DNA of 33,075 nt from Pseudomonadota bacterium. Lineage in GTDB: Bacteria > Pseudomonadota > Gammaproteobacteria > Pseudomonadales > Moraxellaceae. Below, piece after piece: positions 7,153 to 16,794 of this stretch; within the stretch, counting starts at the first letter, position 1, and each line of letters starts with the position of its first letter. The translations under genes were made by a program, and so were the position numbers. The notes below the pieces were generated by a model. The model did not search any database and was not told the origin of the DNA. It worked only from the letters and a program-made list of their open reading frames with translations. The stretch is from positions 1 through 33,075 of the forward strand of contig JAJZHM010000012.1 in the NCBI GenBank assembly GCA_021804485.1, read 5' to 3'.

Positions 7153-10100
7153 GATGTCCTCGTTGCAACCAGAAATAGAGCGCTGGCATGACCCATAACG
7201 ACAATGGCAACTGTACGGCAAGTCCACTTATGATGGCAATGGCCAGAGGTTGCTGCATCCGGGCACCTTCACCAAGCGCCAGAGCCAAGGGCAAAAGCGT
7301 CAGGATTGCCGTTAGTGTTGTCATGAGGATGGGTCGCAGTCGTTCCAGACCGGCTTTGAGCAGAATCTGATCCAGTGGTATCGTTGAATTTGTACGGTCT
7401 ACGCCACTGAAGTAAAAGATGCCAACTTCAGTAACGATTCCTGCCACCATGGTCATCCCCATCATGGAGGATATATTTAGCGTAACATGCGTTAGCCAAA
7501 GACCGATGAAGACGGCGCTGATGGAGAGCAGGGGAATACAAAGAAGCGCCAAAGCGCGACCGAATTCCTCATAGAGAAAAAGAAGAAGCAGAAAGATGAG
7601 GGCGAGGCCAGCCAACATTACGATCAACAGCCCTTTGAAGGCCATTTGTTGCTGGGCATACAGGCCACCAATCCGAACATAGTAACCAGGAGGGAAAAGT
7701 CCGGGTTTCTTGAGCATGCTCTGTACGTGGGCGAGAACCCTGCCCATGTCGCCTTGATCAATCCGGGCGGTGACGGCAACCATCCGTTGGAGATCCTGGC
7801 GTGAGATTTCATTTTGTCCGGATACAGGTATGAGTCGGGCAATACGGTTTAGAGGAATGAAACTGCCCGAGGGTGTCTGGACGGGTAATTCCGAGAGCGA
7901 TTCAATCGACAGGCTGGCTTGATGATCCCACCAGATACGCAAGGAAATCATACGATGATTGGCATAGACGGGTGTTAGGGTGTCTCCCTGTATGGCCTGA
8001 TGCACCTGTTTCTGAACGTCTGCAATCGTAAGACCGAGGGTACTGGCACGCTCTGGGTCAATCTCGATTTGCAAAGCATCGCCTGCCGGATTAATGCCAT
8101 CCACTATGTCCACAACGTGAGGTATGAGGGTTAGTTGACGCGTTAGGGTATGGGCGAGATGTTCGAGTATGACGGGATTATCACCAAAGATCTTGAGCTC
8201 AATGGGCTGGGGAACAGCAGTCAGATCACCAATCAGGTCCTCCATGAGTTGGGACATTTCAATGCTTAAGCCAGGTACTTCGGACTGAATGCGGCTGCGA
8301 AGCTCATTCATGACAACTTCGACCGGGTCGGGATGATTGGGCTTCAATCTGATAAAAAGATCACCGGCATTCACTTCGGTCAGCCAGCCACCCAACTGTG
8401 CGCCGGTACGACGAGAGTAACTGGCAACATTGCGGTTATTCCGAATGATTTGTTCCATGATGCGTACGACCCGATCAGTTTCGGTCAGTGATGTGCCTGG
8501 TTGAGTGCGGTAGTCCAGAGTGAAGCCACCTTCGTCCATAGCAGGCATGAAACCGGAGTCAACATGCCGATAGGCCATGAATCCTGATATCAGTAATGGA
8601 ACCACGAGCAGAAGTGTGAGCCAGGGCCGCTGGATGCTGCTCAGGAACAGGTGTTCGTATCCCTGAATAAGGGCGCGTTCCCATACAGGCTGATGTTTCT
8701 GCGATTTGTGTTTTCCAATCAGCGCATCTGCCATCAGGGGAATTACAAGCCAACTGATCAGAAAAGAGACGACCAGACTGATACTCATTGAAATGGCGAG
8801 GGCCTTGAAAAAAGCGCCGGAAACACCGGACAGGAAGGCGAGAGGCAGAAAAATGATCAGGGTGGCTGCACTTGAACCTGCCAGAGGTTTAAGGAAATTA
8901 ACTGCAATCTCAACATCAGAATGCTTTTGACCACGATGCGTTGCCAGTTGTTCGATCACCACAATGGCATCATCCAGAATCAGCCCGACCGCCGCCGCAA
9001 TGCCACCCAGAGTCATGATATTCAGGCTCATGCCCAGAACATTCATGATCAGAAGGGTGCTGGCCAGTACACTGGGTACAACGAGGATGGCAATCAGTGT
9101 CATGCTGAGATTGCGGAGGAAGATCTGCAGGACAATCCCCGCTAAGACAATGCCGATCAGTACTGCGTCCCGAACACTGAGCAGCGATTGTTCAACCAGA
9201 TGACTTTGTTGATACCATGTGCCAATGGCCAGATCGGCGGGAAGGTCGGCTCGATGATCCTTGAGGGTCTGGTTGATGAGGTGGGTCATTTCAACACTGT
9301 TGGCATCAGGTTGTTGATAGACCAGCAAAAGAACAGCTTCTTTGCCATCGGCATTGATGCGTTGCCATCTCGGCACAGTTCCCATCTGAACCGTTGCCAC
9401 ATCGCCTAATCGGACAGGGAGGCCAGCATGGACGGCAATAATGATCTTTTTTAGATCTTCTTCAGAAGTTATGTCTTGATGGACCATGCTAAGGTAAAGT
9501 TTGTAGTGGTCTTCCAACCGTCCCGTAGTCTTGATGAGCCGATTGCTTTGCAGTGATTCGGCAATAGCCTGCGCGGAGAGACCGAAAGCTTGGCAACGAC
9601 CGGGATCAAGATTAACCTGAAACTCGGCCAGATCACCGCCTTGAATCCCGATATGGGCAACACCTGGTATGGCAGCTAAAAGGGGTAGAAGCCGGGTTTT
9701 GGCAATCCAGCGTTGTTCTGTCGTACTTAATTTCGTGGAGTTAAGACTGAATGCCAGAACGGGGAACCGGGTTGGATCCATTCGGTCGCTTTGCAGCTGA
9801 GTTCCTCCAGGCAGTTCAGGCAAGAGTTCGGCAAGGGTTGAACGCACATTCAGTTCGGCCAGACTCATGTCATGACCCCAGGCAAACTCTACGGAAATTT
9901 CAGCGCTACCCCGACTGGTCGTCGAACGCACGCCCTTTACCCCAGGAATACGTCGCAGTCGTTCCTCCAAGGGTTGGGTAACTTGCACAAGCATTTGTTC
10001 GGCTGATCGGTCCCCCAAGTCGACATTGACTGAAATCCGAGGGAAACTGACCATTGGAAATAAACTTACCCGCATACGTGAGTATGCGAAACACCCTCCC

Positions 10101-10162
10101 AGAACGACCATCATCATCAGAAAAATCAGGGAGCGGCGATGATGATTAATCCATTCAGCCAT
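7127..10162 (-). CDS. RND-family efflux pump, inner-membrane permease
   Basis: About 1011 residues, with the two-fold repeated RND plan: an N-terminal helix, a large periplasmic loop, six helices, a second periplasmic loop, then a final helix bundle. Proton-relay aspartates are present in TM4 (LILDDAIVVIE, about residues 395-405), as in the AcrB group. CzcA-type metal pumps have DGAVVIVEN at this position, so drug or organic-solute export is more likely than metal export. It forms a tripartite pump with the two genes upstream. The start at MAEWINHHRR (10162) is chosen because the TTG-opened extension reads as non-membrane sequence; the upstream ribosome site (AAGGAA) is rather far, so this start is provisional. 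The substrate is unknown. Confidence 0.93.
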   Translation of the reverse strand: MAEWINHHRRSLIFLMMMVVLGGCFAYSRMRVSLFPMVSFPRISVNVDLGDRSAEQMLVQVTQPLEERLRRIPGVKGVRSTTSRGSAEISVEFAWGHDMSLAELNVRSTLAELLPELPGGTQLQSDRMDPTRFPVLAFSLNSTKLSTTEQRWIAKTRLLPLLAAIPGVAHIGIQGGDLAEFQVNLDPGRCQAFGLSAQAIAESLQSNRLIKTTGRLEDHYKLYLSMVHQDITSEEDLKKIIIAVHAGLPVRLGDVATVQMGTVPRWQRINADGKEAVLLLVYQQPDANSVEMTHLINQTLKDHRADLPADLAIGTWYQQSHLVEQSLLSVRDAVLIGIVLAGIVLQIFLRNLSMTLIAILVVPSVLASTLLIMNVLGMSLNIMTLGGIAAAVGLILDDAIVVIEQLATHRGQKHSDVEIAVNFLKPLAGSSAATLIIFLPLAFLSGVSGAFFKALAISMSISLVVSFLISWLVIPLMADALIGKHKSQKHQPVWERALIQGYEHLFLSSIQRPWLTLLLVVPLLISGFMAYRHVDSGFMPAMDEGGFTLDYRTQPGTSLTETDRVVRIMEQIIRNNRNVASYSRRTGAQLGGWLTEVNAGDLFIRLKPNHPDPVEVVMNELRSRIQSEVPGLSIEMSQLMEDLIGDLTAVPQPIELKIFGDNPVILEHLAHTLTRQLTLIPHVVDIVDGINPAGDALQIEIDPERASTLGLTIADVQKQVHQAIQGDTLTPVYANHRMISLRIWWDHQASLSIESLSELPVQTPSGSFIPLNRIARLIPVSGQNEISRQDLQRMVAVTARIDQGDMGRVLAHVQSMLKKPGLFPPGYYVRIGGLYAQQQMAFKGLLIVMLAGLALIFLLLLFLYEEFGRALALLCIPLLSISAVFIGLWLTHVTLNISSMMGMTMVAGIVTEVGIFYFSGVDRTNSTIPLDQILLKAGLERLRPILMTTLTAILTLLPLALALGEGARMQQPLAIAIISGLAVQLPLSLWVMPALYFWLQRGHHATTACGR

Positions 10163-10246
10163 GTTCAAGACCGGTTCCTTGGTTGAGGTACAGGAACACA
10201 AAAGCACTGAGTAAGTGTGTAGCGATGGCTGTTGACACCGGAAAGA

Positions 10247-11263
10247 TCATGGCAGCAGTTCTTCCCGAACCGGCATACCATCCTGAAGCTCATAGTTGCC
10301 AAGTACAACAATATGCTGGCCAGCAACAAGATCGCCACTGACCGCCACCCAGCCGTTGTCCTCATGACCTGCATTAACAGGCACCCGGTGGGCGTGACCT
10401 GAAGAGATGCGATAGACAAAACTGCCTTCGTTGTCCTGAAGTACGGCTGCACGAGGGACCGCCAGAAGATTCTGGGTTGAGACCGTAATACGGGCGCGTA
10501 GTGCCATTCCTTCCAGTATGGGATTTTGTTTGACGCTGACAAGAATCTCGACTTTACGAGTCTGAGGATCAACGCTGTGTCCAATCATGCTGATCCGGCC
10601 TGAGCCATTTTGTACGGATGAGAAAACGTCCCCAAAACGTACATTCATGCCAGTGGCCAGGCGGGCAGCATCTTCAGGATCGACCTGTAGCACGGCATCC
10701 ATCTTGTGTTCTGCTCCAATACTGACGAGCATGGTATGTGCATCGACATGGTCACCCTCATGAACCATGATCTGGGACACAATGCCATTTTGGGGTGCGG
10801 TAAAGATCAGTTCAGCATGATCGGCCCCAAGACTCTTTAAGGTACGGATTGCCAGTTCAGCCGTACGAACGTTGTGCTCAGCTTGGGCTACATTGGCTTG
10901 GGTCCCTAGTTGAGCTTCGGCAAGTTGTTGTTGTTGGGCTAGGTCCTGACGGGCCAGAACCAGCTGATTCTGTGCCTGAACCCAGTTTTGTATGACCGTG
11001 GGGTCAAGGTGAAGCACCAGAAGTTTCTGACCTTTAACAACATGCGCGCCATTTTGTACAGTCAATTCAGTGATGGTGCCAGGTTCGGAAGATGTGAGGT
11101 GACTGATCGCTGTTGTTGGTGTACGCATGACACCAAAGCAATTAATGACTGTGGCAATAGGCCTTGCAGCCAGTATCTGGGCCTGTACGTCGGCTGTAGG
11201 TGTGTTGTCGGCAAGGCCAAAGGCCGAAAAAAAACAGAAAAGAAATAACCAGAATTTAGACAT
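10247..11263 (-). CDS. RND efflux membrane-fusion (periplasmic adaptor) protein
   Basis: About 338 residues. It begins with a Sec signal peptide (MSKFWLFLFCFFSAFGLA). Next come a biotinyl-lipoyl-like half (GTITELTVQNGAHVVKGQKL), a short coiled-coil hairpin rich in Gln/Ala, the second lipoyl half (APQNGIVSQIMVHEGDHV) and a beta-barrel region. This is the normal order for HlyD/AcrA-family adaptors. The start at 11263 is preferred to the ORF-track start (11296) because it gives a clean signal peptide; it overlaps the stop of the outer-membrane factor gene by 8 bases. It links the RND pump to the outer-membrane channel. Confidence 0.92.
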   Translation of the reverse strand: MSKFWLFLFCFFSAFGLADNTPTADVQAQILAARPIATVINCFGVMRTPTTAISHLTSSEPGTITELTVQNGAHVVKGQKLLVLHLDPTVIQNWVQAQNQLVLARQDLAQQQQLAEAQLGTQANVAQAEHNVRTAELAIRTLKSLGADHAELIFTAPQNGIVSQIMVHEGDHVDAHTMLVSIGAEHKMDAVLQVDPEDAARLATGMNVRFGDVFSSVQNGSGRISMIGHSVDPQTRKVEILVSVKQNPILEGMALRARITVSTQNLLAVPRAAVLQDNEGSFVYRISSGHAHRVPVNAGHEDNGWVAVSGDLVAGQHIVVLGNYELQDGMPVREELLP

Positions 11264-12587
11264 GTTGAATTCGTTCCCATTCTGGTACATAGCCACTCAG
11301 GGTCATGATATCCAGTTGAAGTTCATCGAGCTTGTGTTGCTCACGGATGAGATCCAGGTGTCTTTCCAGGCAGGAACGATTCTGGGGCCCAACCATCTCC
11401 AGCGTGATGGCTCCCTGGTCGAGCAGGTTTTGCCAATGCGCTGATGGAGCACAGATTATACGCCATGCAGTATCGGCTTGCTTGACCCGTGTCTTTTCAA
11501 AAACAACTTGTTCTGCAAGCCAGCGTAAGCGCCGATCCTCTTTGGCTAGTCGCAGGCGATAGACGGTTTCAGCTTCAGCACGACTGACTTCAGCAAGGCG
11601 GGCACGGGCCTGTCCTTGCCCCAGAAAGGACAGAGGCAACTGGATGGAAAACCCGAGTGTATGATTATCGGCTGTATCAAGGCCGTCATTCAGTCCGAGG
11701 GATAGATCGGGAAACTGCTGAATGATGGCCGTACGCAACTGCATATCGCTCGCTTGGGCAGCCCGTTTCAGGGCAAGCAGATCAGGGCGTTGATTCATCA
11801 AGGAAGGTTGAACCATTTCATTGTGAACAGGGGGCAGGGGTGCAAGTCTGAGCCTGGTTTCGGGATTAATGCCCAGTAACGTATGCAAGGCAAAAAGATC
11901 ATGGTCGCGTTGTTGTCTGACGTTATGAAGATCAGTCTCAATCGTCTGAAATTGTTGTAGCGTTTCGAGCAGCAAAGGTTTGGTCATCAACTCCTTGCTG
12001 ACCGCATTTTCTTCCCGGGTTTTCAGATTTGAAATCAGGGCTAATTCTTGCTGGAGCAGGTTCAGGGCTGCCGTGTCAAAAGATAACTGATAGCATACTG
12101 AACGTATCTGGCCCACAATCAGCCATTCCTGCCAGAGCAGATCCAAGTGAATAGATTCAGACTGGAAGTGATGGAATCGTTGCTGATCATGATGGGTGAT
12201 CAGTGAAGCAATATCAAAATTCAGGTTGTTATTCCATGCCGTAAAGTGATCGGGGCCACTGATCGGTCGATCGCGACCACCGCCATAAACCGGTTCAGGC
12301 AACATTCCTGCCACGACCAGTTCCAGTTCCTGTACATGCAGTTGGGCTCGCATTTCGACGAGATGAGGGTTATGGCTTACCGCCAGCAGTTCCAGGGTGC
12401 TAAGATCAAGTGGTTGGTCTTCATGGACTTCATGATCAGGAAGGGGTTGACCGGCAAGACTGGTTGCGGAGACCACAAGAGGCCCATAAATGGGCCTGTC
12501 CGGGGAGAAAGAGGGATGATAATGGACACAGGCTGCCATATTCAGGGCACACGCCAGTATAATTCCGGGCTTAAGCACGTTGTTCAT
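11256..12587 (-). CDS. TolC-family outer-membrane efflux lipoprotein
   Basis: A 443-residue protein with a signal sequence ending NMAAC, a plausible lipobox, so it is probably lipid-anchored as in OprM/NodT-type factors. The long helical segments rich in Gln, Leu and Glu, with two repeats (ELLAVSHNPHLVEMRAQL and the later RPDLLALKRAAQASDMQL), match the duplicated outer-membrane efflux protein domain. It is the first gene of the five-gene operon, an order (channel, adaptor, pump) seen in many RND systems of the heavy-metal and HAE-like groups. The operon promoter should lie in the 104 bases shared with the divergent amidotransferase gene. Confidence 0.9.
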   Translation of the reverse strand: MNNVLKPGIILACALNMAACVHYHPSFSPDRPIYGPLVVSATSLAGQPLPDHEVHEDQPLDLSTLELLAVSHNPHLVEMRAQLHVQELELVVAGMLPEPVYGGGRDRPISGPDHFTAWNNNLNFDIASLITHHDQQRFHHFQSESIHLDLLWQEWLIVGQIRSVCYQLSFDTAALNLLQQELALISNLKTREENAVSKELMTKPLLLETLQQFQTIETDLHNVRQQRDHDLFALHTLLGINPETRLRLAPLPPVHNEMVQPSLMNQRPDLLALKRAAQASDMQLRTAIIQQFPDLSLGLNDGLDTADNHTLGFSIQLPLSFLGQGQARARLAEVSRAEAETVYRLRLAKEDRRLRWLAEQVVFEKTRVKQADTAWRIICAPSAHWQNLLDQGAITLEMVGPQNRSCLERHLDLIREQHKLDELQLDIMTLSGYVPEWERIQHV

Positions 12588-12691
12588 GGGTGGGCAAAAT
12601 CATTTTTCTGGGACACAGTTGATGTTATCTTAACAGCAGATACTTAGGGACGGCTTATAGTCTGCGGTGTTTCAGAATGGAGATTAGAACC

Positions 12692-13393
12692 ATGCAGGCC
12701 TGCATTATCACGCATGTGGCATTTGAAACCGCCGGTGCTATCGAATCCTGTCTTTCCAAGGCAGGATGGACGCTGCGTTTCATTCAGGCAGCCCAGACAG
12801 ACTGGACTCAGATTGACCCCTGTTCGGATGATCTCTGGGTTGTCATGGGTGGTCCAATTGGTGTTTATGAAATTGAAGCCTATCCGTTCCTTAAGCATGA
12901 AATTGCCGCAATCCAACGGAGAATCCTCGCCAACCGACCGGTATTGGGTGTCTGCCTGGGTGCCCAGTTGTTGGCCAATGCCGCTGGCGGGGCCGTGGTG
13001 CCCGGAAACTCGGGCAAGGAGCTTGGCTGGTATCCCTTGAGACCCGGACGCGATCATGGCAAGTTTCCCTGGTTGCAGCCCTTGTTTCAGAACAGTCTTG
13101 CCCTGTTGCATTGGCATGGAGACACCATCGTATTACCTCCTCAGGCAATGCATCTGGCAGCGACCAGTCGTTATGGTGTTCAGGCATTCAGTCTGGGTTC
13201 ACGCTTTCTGGGTTTTCAGTTTCATGCGGAACCTTCGGTTGCTGATCTGGAGGCATGGTACGTTGGTCATGCCCTCGAAATTAGTCTGGAAGGCATTCAA
13301 ATACCCCAATTGCGTCAGCAGGCTGAGCTTTATACCCATAAAGCCCGTACAGCGCTTTGTCGCATTCTTGTGGACTGGATGCAGCAATGGTGA
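12692..13393 (+). CDS. class I glutamine amidotransferase (GATase1, GuaA-N like)
   Basis: A 233-residue single-domain protein. The catalytic triad can be read: the nucleophile Cys88 in GVCLGAQLLA, and His178 with Glu180 in FQFHAEP. The oxyanion strand is VVMGGPIGVYE. Stand-alone proteins of this type resemble the amidotransferase half of GMP synthase and include gamma-glutamyl-peptide hydrolases and YfeJ-like proteins. The substrate cannot be assigned. The ATG at 12692 is preferred over the one at 12677 because GGAG lies 9 bases upstream of it and overlaps the earlier ATG. It is divergent from the efflux operon and followed after 71 bases by the helicase gene. Confidence 0.88.
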   Translation: MQACIITHVAFETAGAIESCLSKAGWTLRFIQAAQTDWTQIDPCSDDLWVVMGGPIGVYEIEAYPFLKHEIAAIQRRILANRPVLGVCLGAQLLANAAGGAVVPGNSGKELGWYPLRPGRDHGKFPWLQPLFQNSLALLHWHGDTIVLPPQAMHLAATSRYGVQAFSLGSRFLGFQFHAEPSVADLEAWYVGHALEISLEGIQIPQLRQQAELYTHKARTALCRILVDWMQQW

Positions 13394-13464
13394 AAGGAGG
13401 ATCACTTCGCCCCGCTGACTTATTTTCTGTTAAGATTGCTGGATGATTCAGATGAGTTGGCCAC

Positions 13465-16400
13465 ATGTTCAGTTCCCAGGAATTAACATCACTGCTTACC
13501 CTTTATTCCCAGCAGAACAAGGCCACAGGCCTGAAAATGTTCCGGCTCAACGCGGTGCGTGTCCTGAAGGATGAAAACAGCCCGGATGAGGGTCGCCATT
13601 GGGTGGCGGAAATTAAAGGTTCCCGCTCGGGTACGGTGGTGGTTGATCTGAACCTGAGACGTACAGAAAAAAATATCCAGCTTCAATCCAGTTGCTCCTG
13701 TGGTGCTCAACCAACACGATGTATTCACACTGCTGCACTGATCTGGCGTCTTTTGTCGGATCAACGCGATGAAGAGAATTGGGAGCGCAAGCATGGGCTT
13801 GATGATCCTATGCTGGCACAGTCAGATGCGCACCAGGATCTCAATATACCTCCTGCGGTTCGTCAACTGCTTGGTTCCCTAGGTGGCGAGCACCAGCATG
13901 AACTTGCCTATCGTCTGATCCGTTCTCAGAATAATGATCTACTCCTCTGGCGGGTGCGTTATGCCGCTGAGTCGGATGCTTCAGGTACTGCGCTGGCCAT
14001 GCCGTTGAGCGAACTCGGTGACAGTGTTCACGTGTCAGCGCTCGATCAGCGTCTTGATGCCATGCTGCAATCATTGAGGCGCCACAACCGGGGATTTCTG
14101 CTTGAAGGGCCTTTGGTCGCTGATGTACTGCAGACAGCATTGTCCGGAGGACGATTATTCTGGGGGCTTGAAGGTCAATTCCTGCTGACTGAAGGAGAAG
14201 ATCGGTCTGCACAACTAGTGTGGGAGCAGCGACTTGAAAACTGGGGTTTCAGTATTGAACCCATGCATCCCCATGACCTGCTGATACGCAGTTCACCCCC
14301 GCTGCTTGTCGATGTTCTGGAGTATAAGGTTTATCGATTGATCCTGTCTCAACCCCAAGAGGTTGTGGCGGGATTGCTGCAGGCTCCGTTCCAGAATGAA
14401 CGTGATTTACTGGCCTCGATGTCAATTTTGCGGCAAAGGCTGGCACCGTGGGGACTTGATGTACCCCAGGCCTTGGCGCATACCCTCGAGGTACGGGGAG
14501 TTCGGCCAAATCCGGTACTTCGCCTGGCTTGTCAGAAAGTCAGGCTTGGAGCTCAGGAGATAGCCTATGCCTATGCCAGACTTGATTTTGTCTATGCGGA
14601 TTATTCTGTGTGTGCACTGCCACCAGAACAGACCACGGTCATAAAATTGAAAGATCATCGTGTATTGCTTGAACGGATGCGCGGTGTGGAACAAGCCTTT
14701 CTTGAAAAAATTATCCCCCTGCAGCCCTGTATCAAGGTTCTTGGCTGGCAATGTCCTGAAGCTCTAGAGCACTCCATGGGATTACGGCAGAGCCGACTGC
14801 AGGACTGGCTTCCTGTACTTAATTTTCTTCCCATCCTAGAGCAGCAGGGTTGGGTGATTGAACTGGATGCTTCTTTCCCTTGGGGTCGTCGTCACCTCGA
14901 AGTTGAGCATCTACGAGGACAAATCAATGAGACGAAAGGGGAGAATCTTTTTCGGATGACCCTCGAGGTTGATCTGGAGGGACAACGGGTATCCTTGATC
15001 CCGCTCTTGGCCGAGACCTTGTCGAGTCTGTCGCCGGAACACATTCAGAGGGTTCTTCATGATCAAACCCCCTCCCGGGAAATTTTTTCTGTGGTCCATG
15101 AAGGGCAACTGCTTTGTATGCCGGTTGAGCGAATACGTCCTTTACTGGCCATGCTGGTTGATCTGTTTAATCGCCAGAGTGATTTTGATCTTGACCCTCA
15201 GGGGCAATTGCGCCTGAGTCGGCTTGATGCCGCTGAATTTGTGGCGCGTTCCGGAACTTTGTGGGAGGGAGGAAAACATGTTCAGGAACTTGCAACACGC
15301 CTGAATGATTTCACCGGCCTTGAGCCCGTGCCGGTGCCCGCTACCTTGCAGGCTGAACTTCGAGGCTATCAGCAGGCAGGCTTGAACTGGCTGCAGTTTC
15401 TGGTTTCCTACCAACTAAGCGGTATTCTTGCCGATGATATGGGGCTGGGTAAAACGATCCAGACAATTGCCCATATCGCTGTTGAGAAAGAGAGAGGTCG
15501 TCTCAATCATCCAGCACTGATCATCAGCCCCAAAAGTGTGGTACCAAATTGGCTTCAGGAGTTACGTCGTTTTGCACCCTCTTTGCGTGTTCTTGAAGTT
15601 CAGGGGCTGAAAAGGGAAGATGTTTTTCCTTTGATGCCTTCGCATGATGTGGTCATTACCAGTTATTCCCTGCTAACCAGGGATATAGAGCACCTCAAGG
15701 GACAGCCCTGGAGCATGCTGGTCTGTGATGAAGCCCAGCAGCTTAAAAACCATAAAACTCTCTCCTCACGGGCGATCCGAAGTTTGAAAACTTCTCATAT
15801 CGTTGCCCTGACGGGTACGCCCATGGAAAACCATCTGGGCGAACTATGGTCAATTTTTGATCTTCTGATGCCGGGATTCCTCGGAAATGAGGCACACTTT
15901 CGTAGACTTGTGCGCTATCCCGTCGAAAAAAACGGTGATGTTTCGGTATCACAAAATCTGTCACGAAGAATCCGCCCATTGATGTTGCGCCGGACAAAAG
16001 AACAGGTAGCCCAGGAACTTCCTCCCAAAACTGAGATCATTCAGCGTGTTCAGATCAGGGATAGCCAACGTGATCTTTATGAAGTAGTCAGGGCGAGCAT
16101 GGATAACCGGGTTCGACACATCGTCGCTCAGAAAGGACTTGCCCGCTCGAATATTGAAATCATCGAAGCATTACTGAAGTTAAGACAGGTTTGCTGTGAT
16201 CCCCGGTTACTGAAGTCAAAAGGGAAACCGGTTCGACATGCCAGTTCGGCAAAACTGGAATATCTGCTGGAGGTATTGCCCTCATTGCTTGAAGACGGAC
16301 GCAAGGTGCTGATTTTTTCGCAGTTCACCTCCATGCTGGATTTGATCGGCCAAGAGCTGAAAAATTTGTCGCTCCCTTATGTTGAACTGACGGGCAGTAC

Positions 16401-16770
16401 GGTCGATCGGGAAAAACCGGTACGCCGGTTTCAGGAAGGTGAAGTTTCTCTTTTTCTCCTTAGCCTCAAAGCGGGAGGGGTTGGTTTGAATCTGACCGCA
16501 GCTGATACGGTCTTTATCTATGATCCTTGGTGGAATCCGGCTGCTGAATCTCAGGCTGCTGATCGGGCTTATCGAATCGGTCAGGATAAACCTGTTTTTG
16601 TGTATAAGCTGGTTTGTGAAGGAACGGTAGAAGAACACGTTCTGGCGATGCAGCAGCGCAAGGCTCAACTGGCCAAGGGAATATATGGTGAACAGGCGGA
16701 ACTGGAACGTGCCCTGACGGCTGAGGATCTGGAAGCCTTGTTTCATCCACTCAGCAAATTGGCAGAATAG
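13465..16770 (+). CDS. SNF2-family DEAD/DEAH-box helicase with SWIM zinc finger
   Basis: 1101 residues. Near residue 75 there is a SWIM zinc finger (CSCGAQPTRCIH). A long middle region follows with no motif I recognise. The SNF2 ATPase core comes next: motif I DDMGLGKTIQT (~656), motif II CDEAQQLKN (~754), motif III ALTGTPMEN, then the C-terminal lobe with IFSQFTSMLD and motif VI QAADRAYRIGQ (~1030). This architecture is the bacterial SNF2/HepA-like helicase group, about 1000-1150 residues. Such proteins are double-stranded DNA translocases. Their bacterial role is poorly defined; some sit in defence islands, but nothing around this one suggests that. It is convergent with tcdA, with only four bases between the two stops. 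Confidence 0.93.
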   Translation: MFSSQELTSLLTLYSQQNKATGLKMFRLNAVRVLKDENSPDEGRHWVAEIKGSRSGTVVVDLNLRRTEKNIQLQSSCSCGAQPTRCIHTAALIWRLLSDQRDEENWERKHGLDDPMLAQSDAHQDLNIPPAVRQLLGSLGGEHQHELAYRLIRSQNNDLLLWRVRYAAESDASGTALAMPLSELGDSVHVSALDQRLDAMLQSLRRHNRGFLLEGPLVADVLQTALSGGRLFWGLEGQFLLTEGEDRSAQLVWEQRLENWGFSIEPMHPHDLLIRSSPPLLVDVLEYKVYRLILSQPQEVVAGLLQAPFQNERDLLASMSILRQRLAPWGLDVPQALAHTLEVRGVRPNPVLRLACQKVRLGAQEIAYAYARLDFVYADYSVCALPPEQTTVIKLKDHRVLLERMRGVEQAFLEKIIPLQPCIKVLGWQCPEALEHSMGLRQSRLQDWLPVLNFLPILEQQGWVIELDASFPWGRRHLEVEHLRGQINETKGENLFRMTLEVDLEGQRVSLIPLLAETLSSLSPEHIQRVLHDQTPSREIFSVVHEGQLLCMPVERIRPLLAMLVDLFNRQSDFDLDPQGQLRLSRLDAAEFVARSGTLWEGGKHVQELATRLNDFTGLEPVPVPATLQAELRGYQQAGLNWLQFLVSYQLSGILADDMGLGKTIQTIAHIAVEKERGRLNHPALIISPKSVVPNWLQELRRFAPSLRVLEVQGLKREDVFPLMPSHDVVITSYSLLTRDIEHLKGQPWSMLVCDEAQQLKNHKTLSSRAIRSLKTSHIVALTGTPMENHLGELWSIFDLLMPGFLGNEAHFRRLVRYPVEKNGDVSVSQNLSRRIRPLMLRRTKEQVAQELPPKTEIIQRVQIRDSQRDLYEVVRASMDNRVRHIVAQKGLARSNIEIIEALLKLRQVCCDPRLLKSKGKPVRHASSAKLEYLLEVLPSLLEDGRKVLIFSQFTSMLDLIGQELKNLSLPYVELTGSTVDREKPVRRFQEGEVSLFLLSLKAGGVGLNLTAADTVFIYDPWWNPAAESQAADRAYRIGQDKPVFVYKLVCEGTVEEHVLAMQQRKAQLAKGIYGEQAELERALTAEDLEALFHPLSKLAE

Positions 16771-16794
16771 CGCATCAGCAGGCCTGCTGGCGCT
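16769..16794. terminator. palindromic hairpin at convergent gene ends
   Basis: CAGCAGGCCTGCTG (16776-16789) is a perfect 14-bp palindrome. It is flanked by AGCGC (16769-16773) and GCGCT (16790-16794), with a two-base bulge, and it covers both convergent stop codons. It can form the same strong GC stem in either transcript and may limit read-through both ways. No U-tract follows on either strand, so a standard intrinsic terminator is not established. Confidence 0.4.

Noticed and set aside
10165-10584. Long antisense or alternate-frame ORFs over the efflux, helicase and rfb genes
   Set aside because: They are shadows of well-supported genes, with no domains or ribosome sites of their own.
12600-12660. 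Two CTTA-type hexamers (CTTAAC and CTTAGG) upstream of the efflux operon as a PmrA-like box
   Set aside because: The 14-base period does not fit the 11-base spacing of OmpR/PmrA-type half-sites and one half is degenerate.
13465-16770. SNF2 helicase as part of a phage-defence system
   Set aside because: No nuclease, methyltransferase or other defence partner is adjacent; neighbours are housekeeping-type genes.
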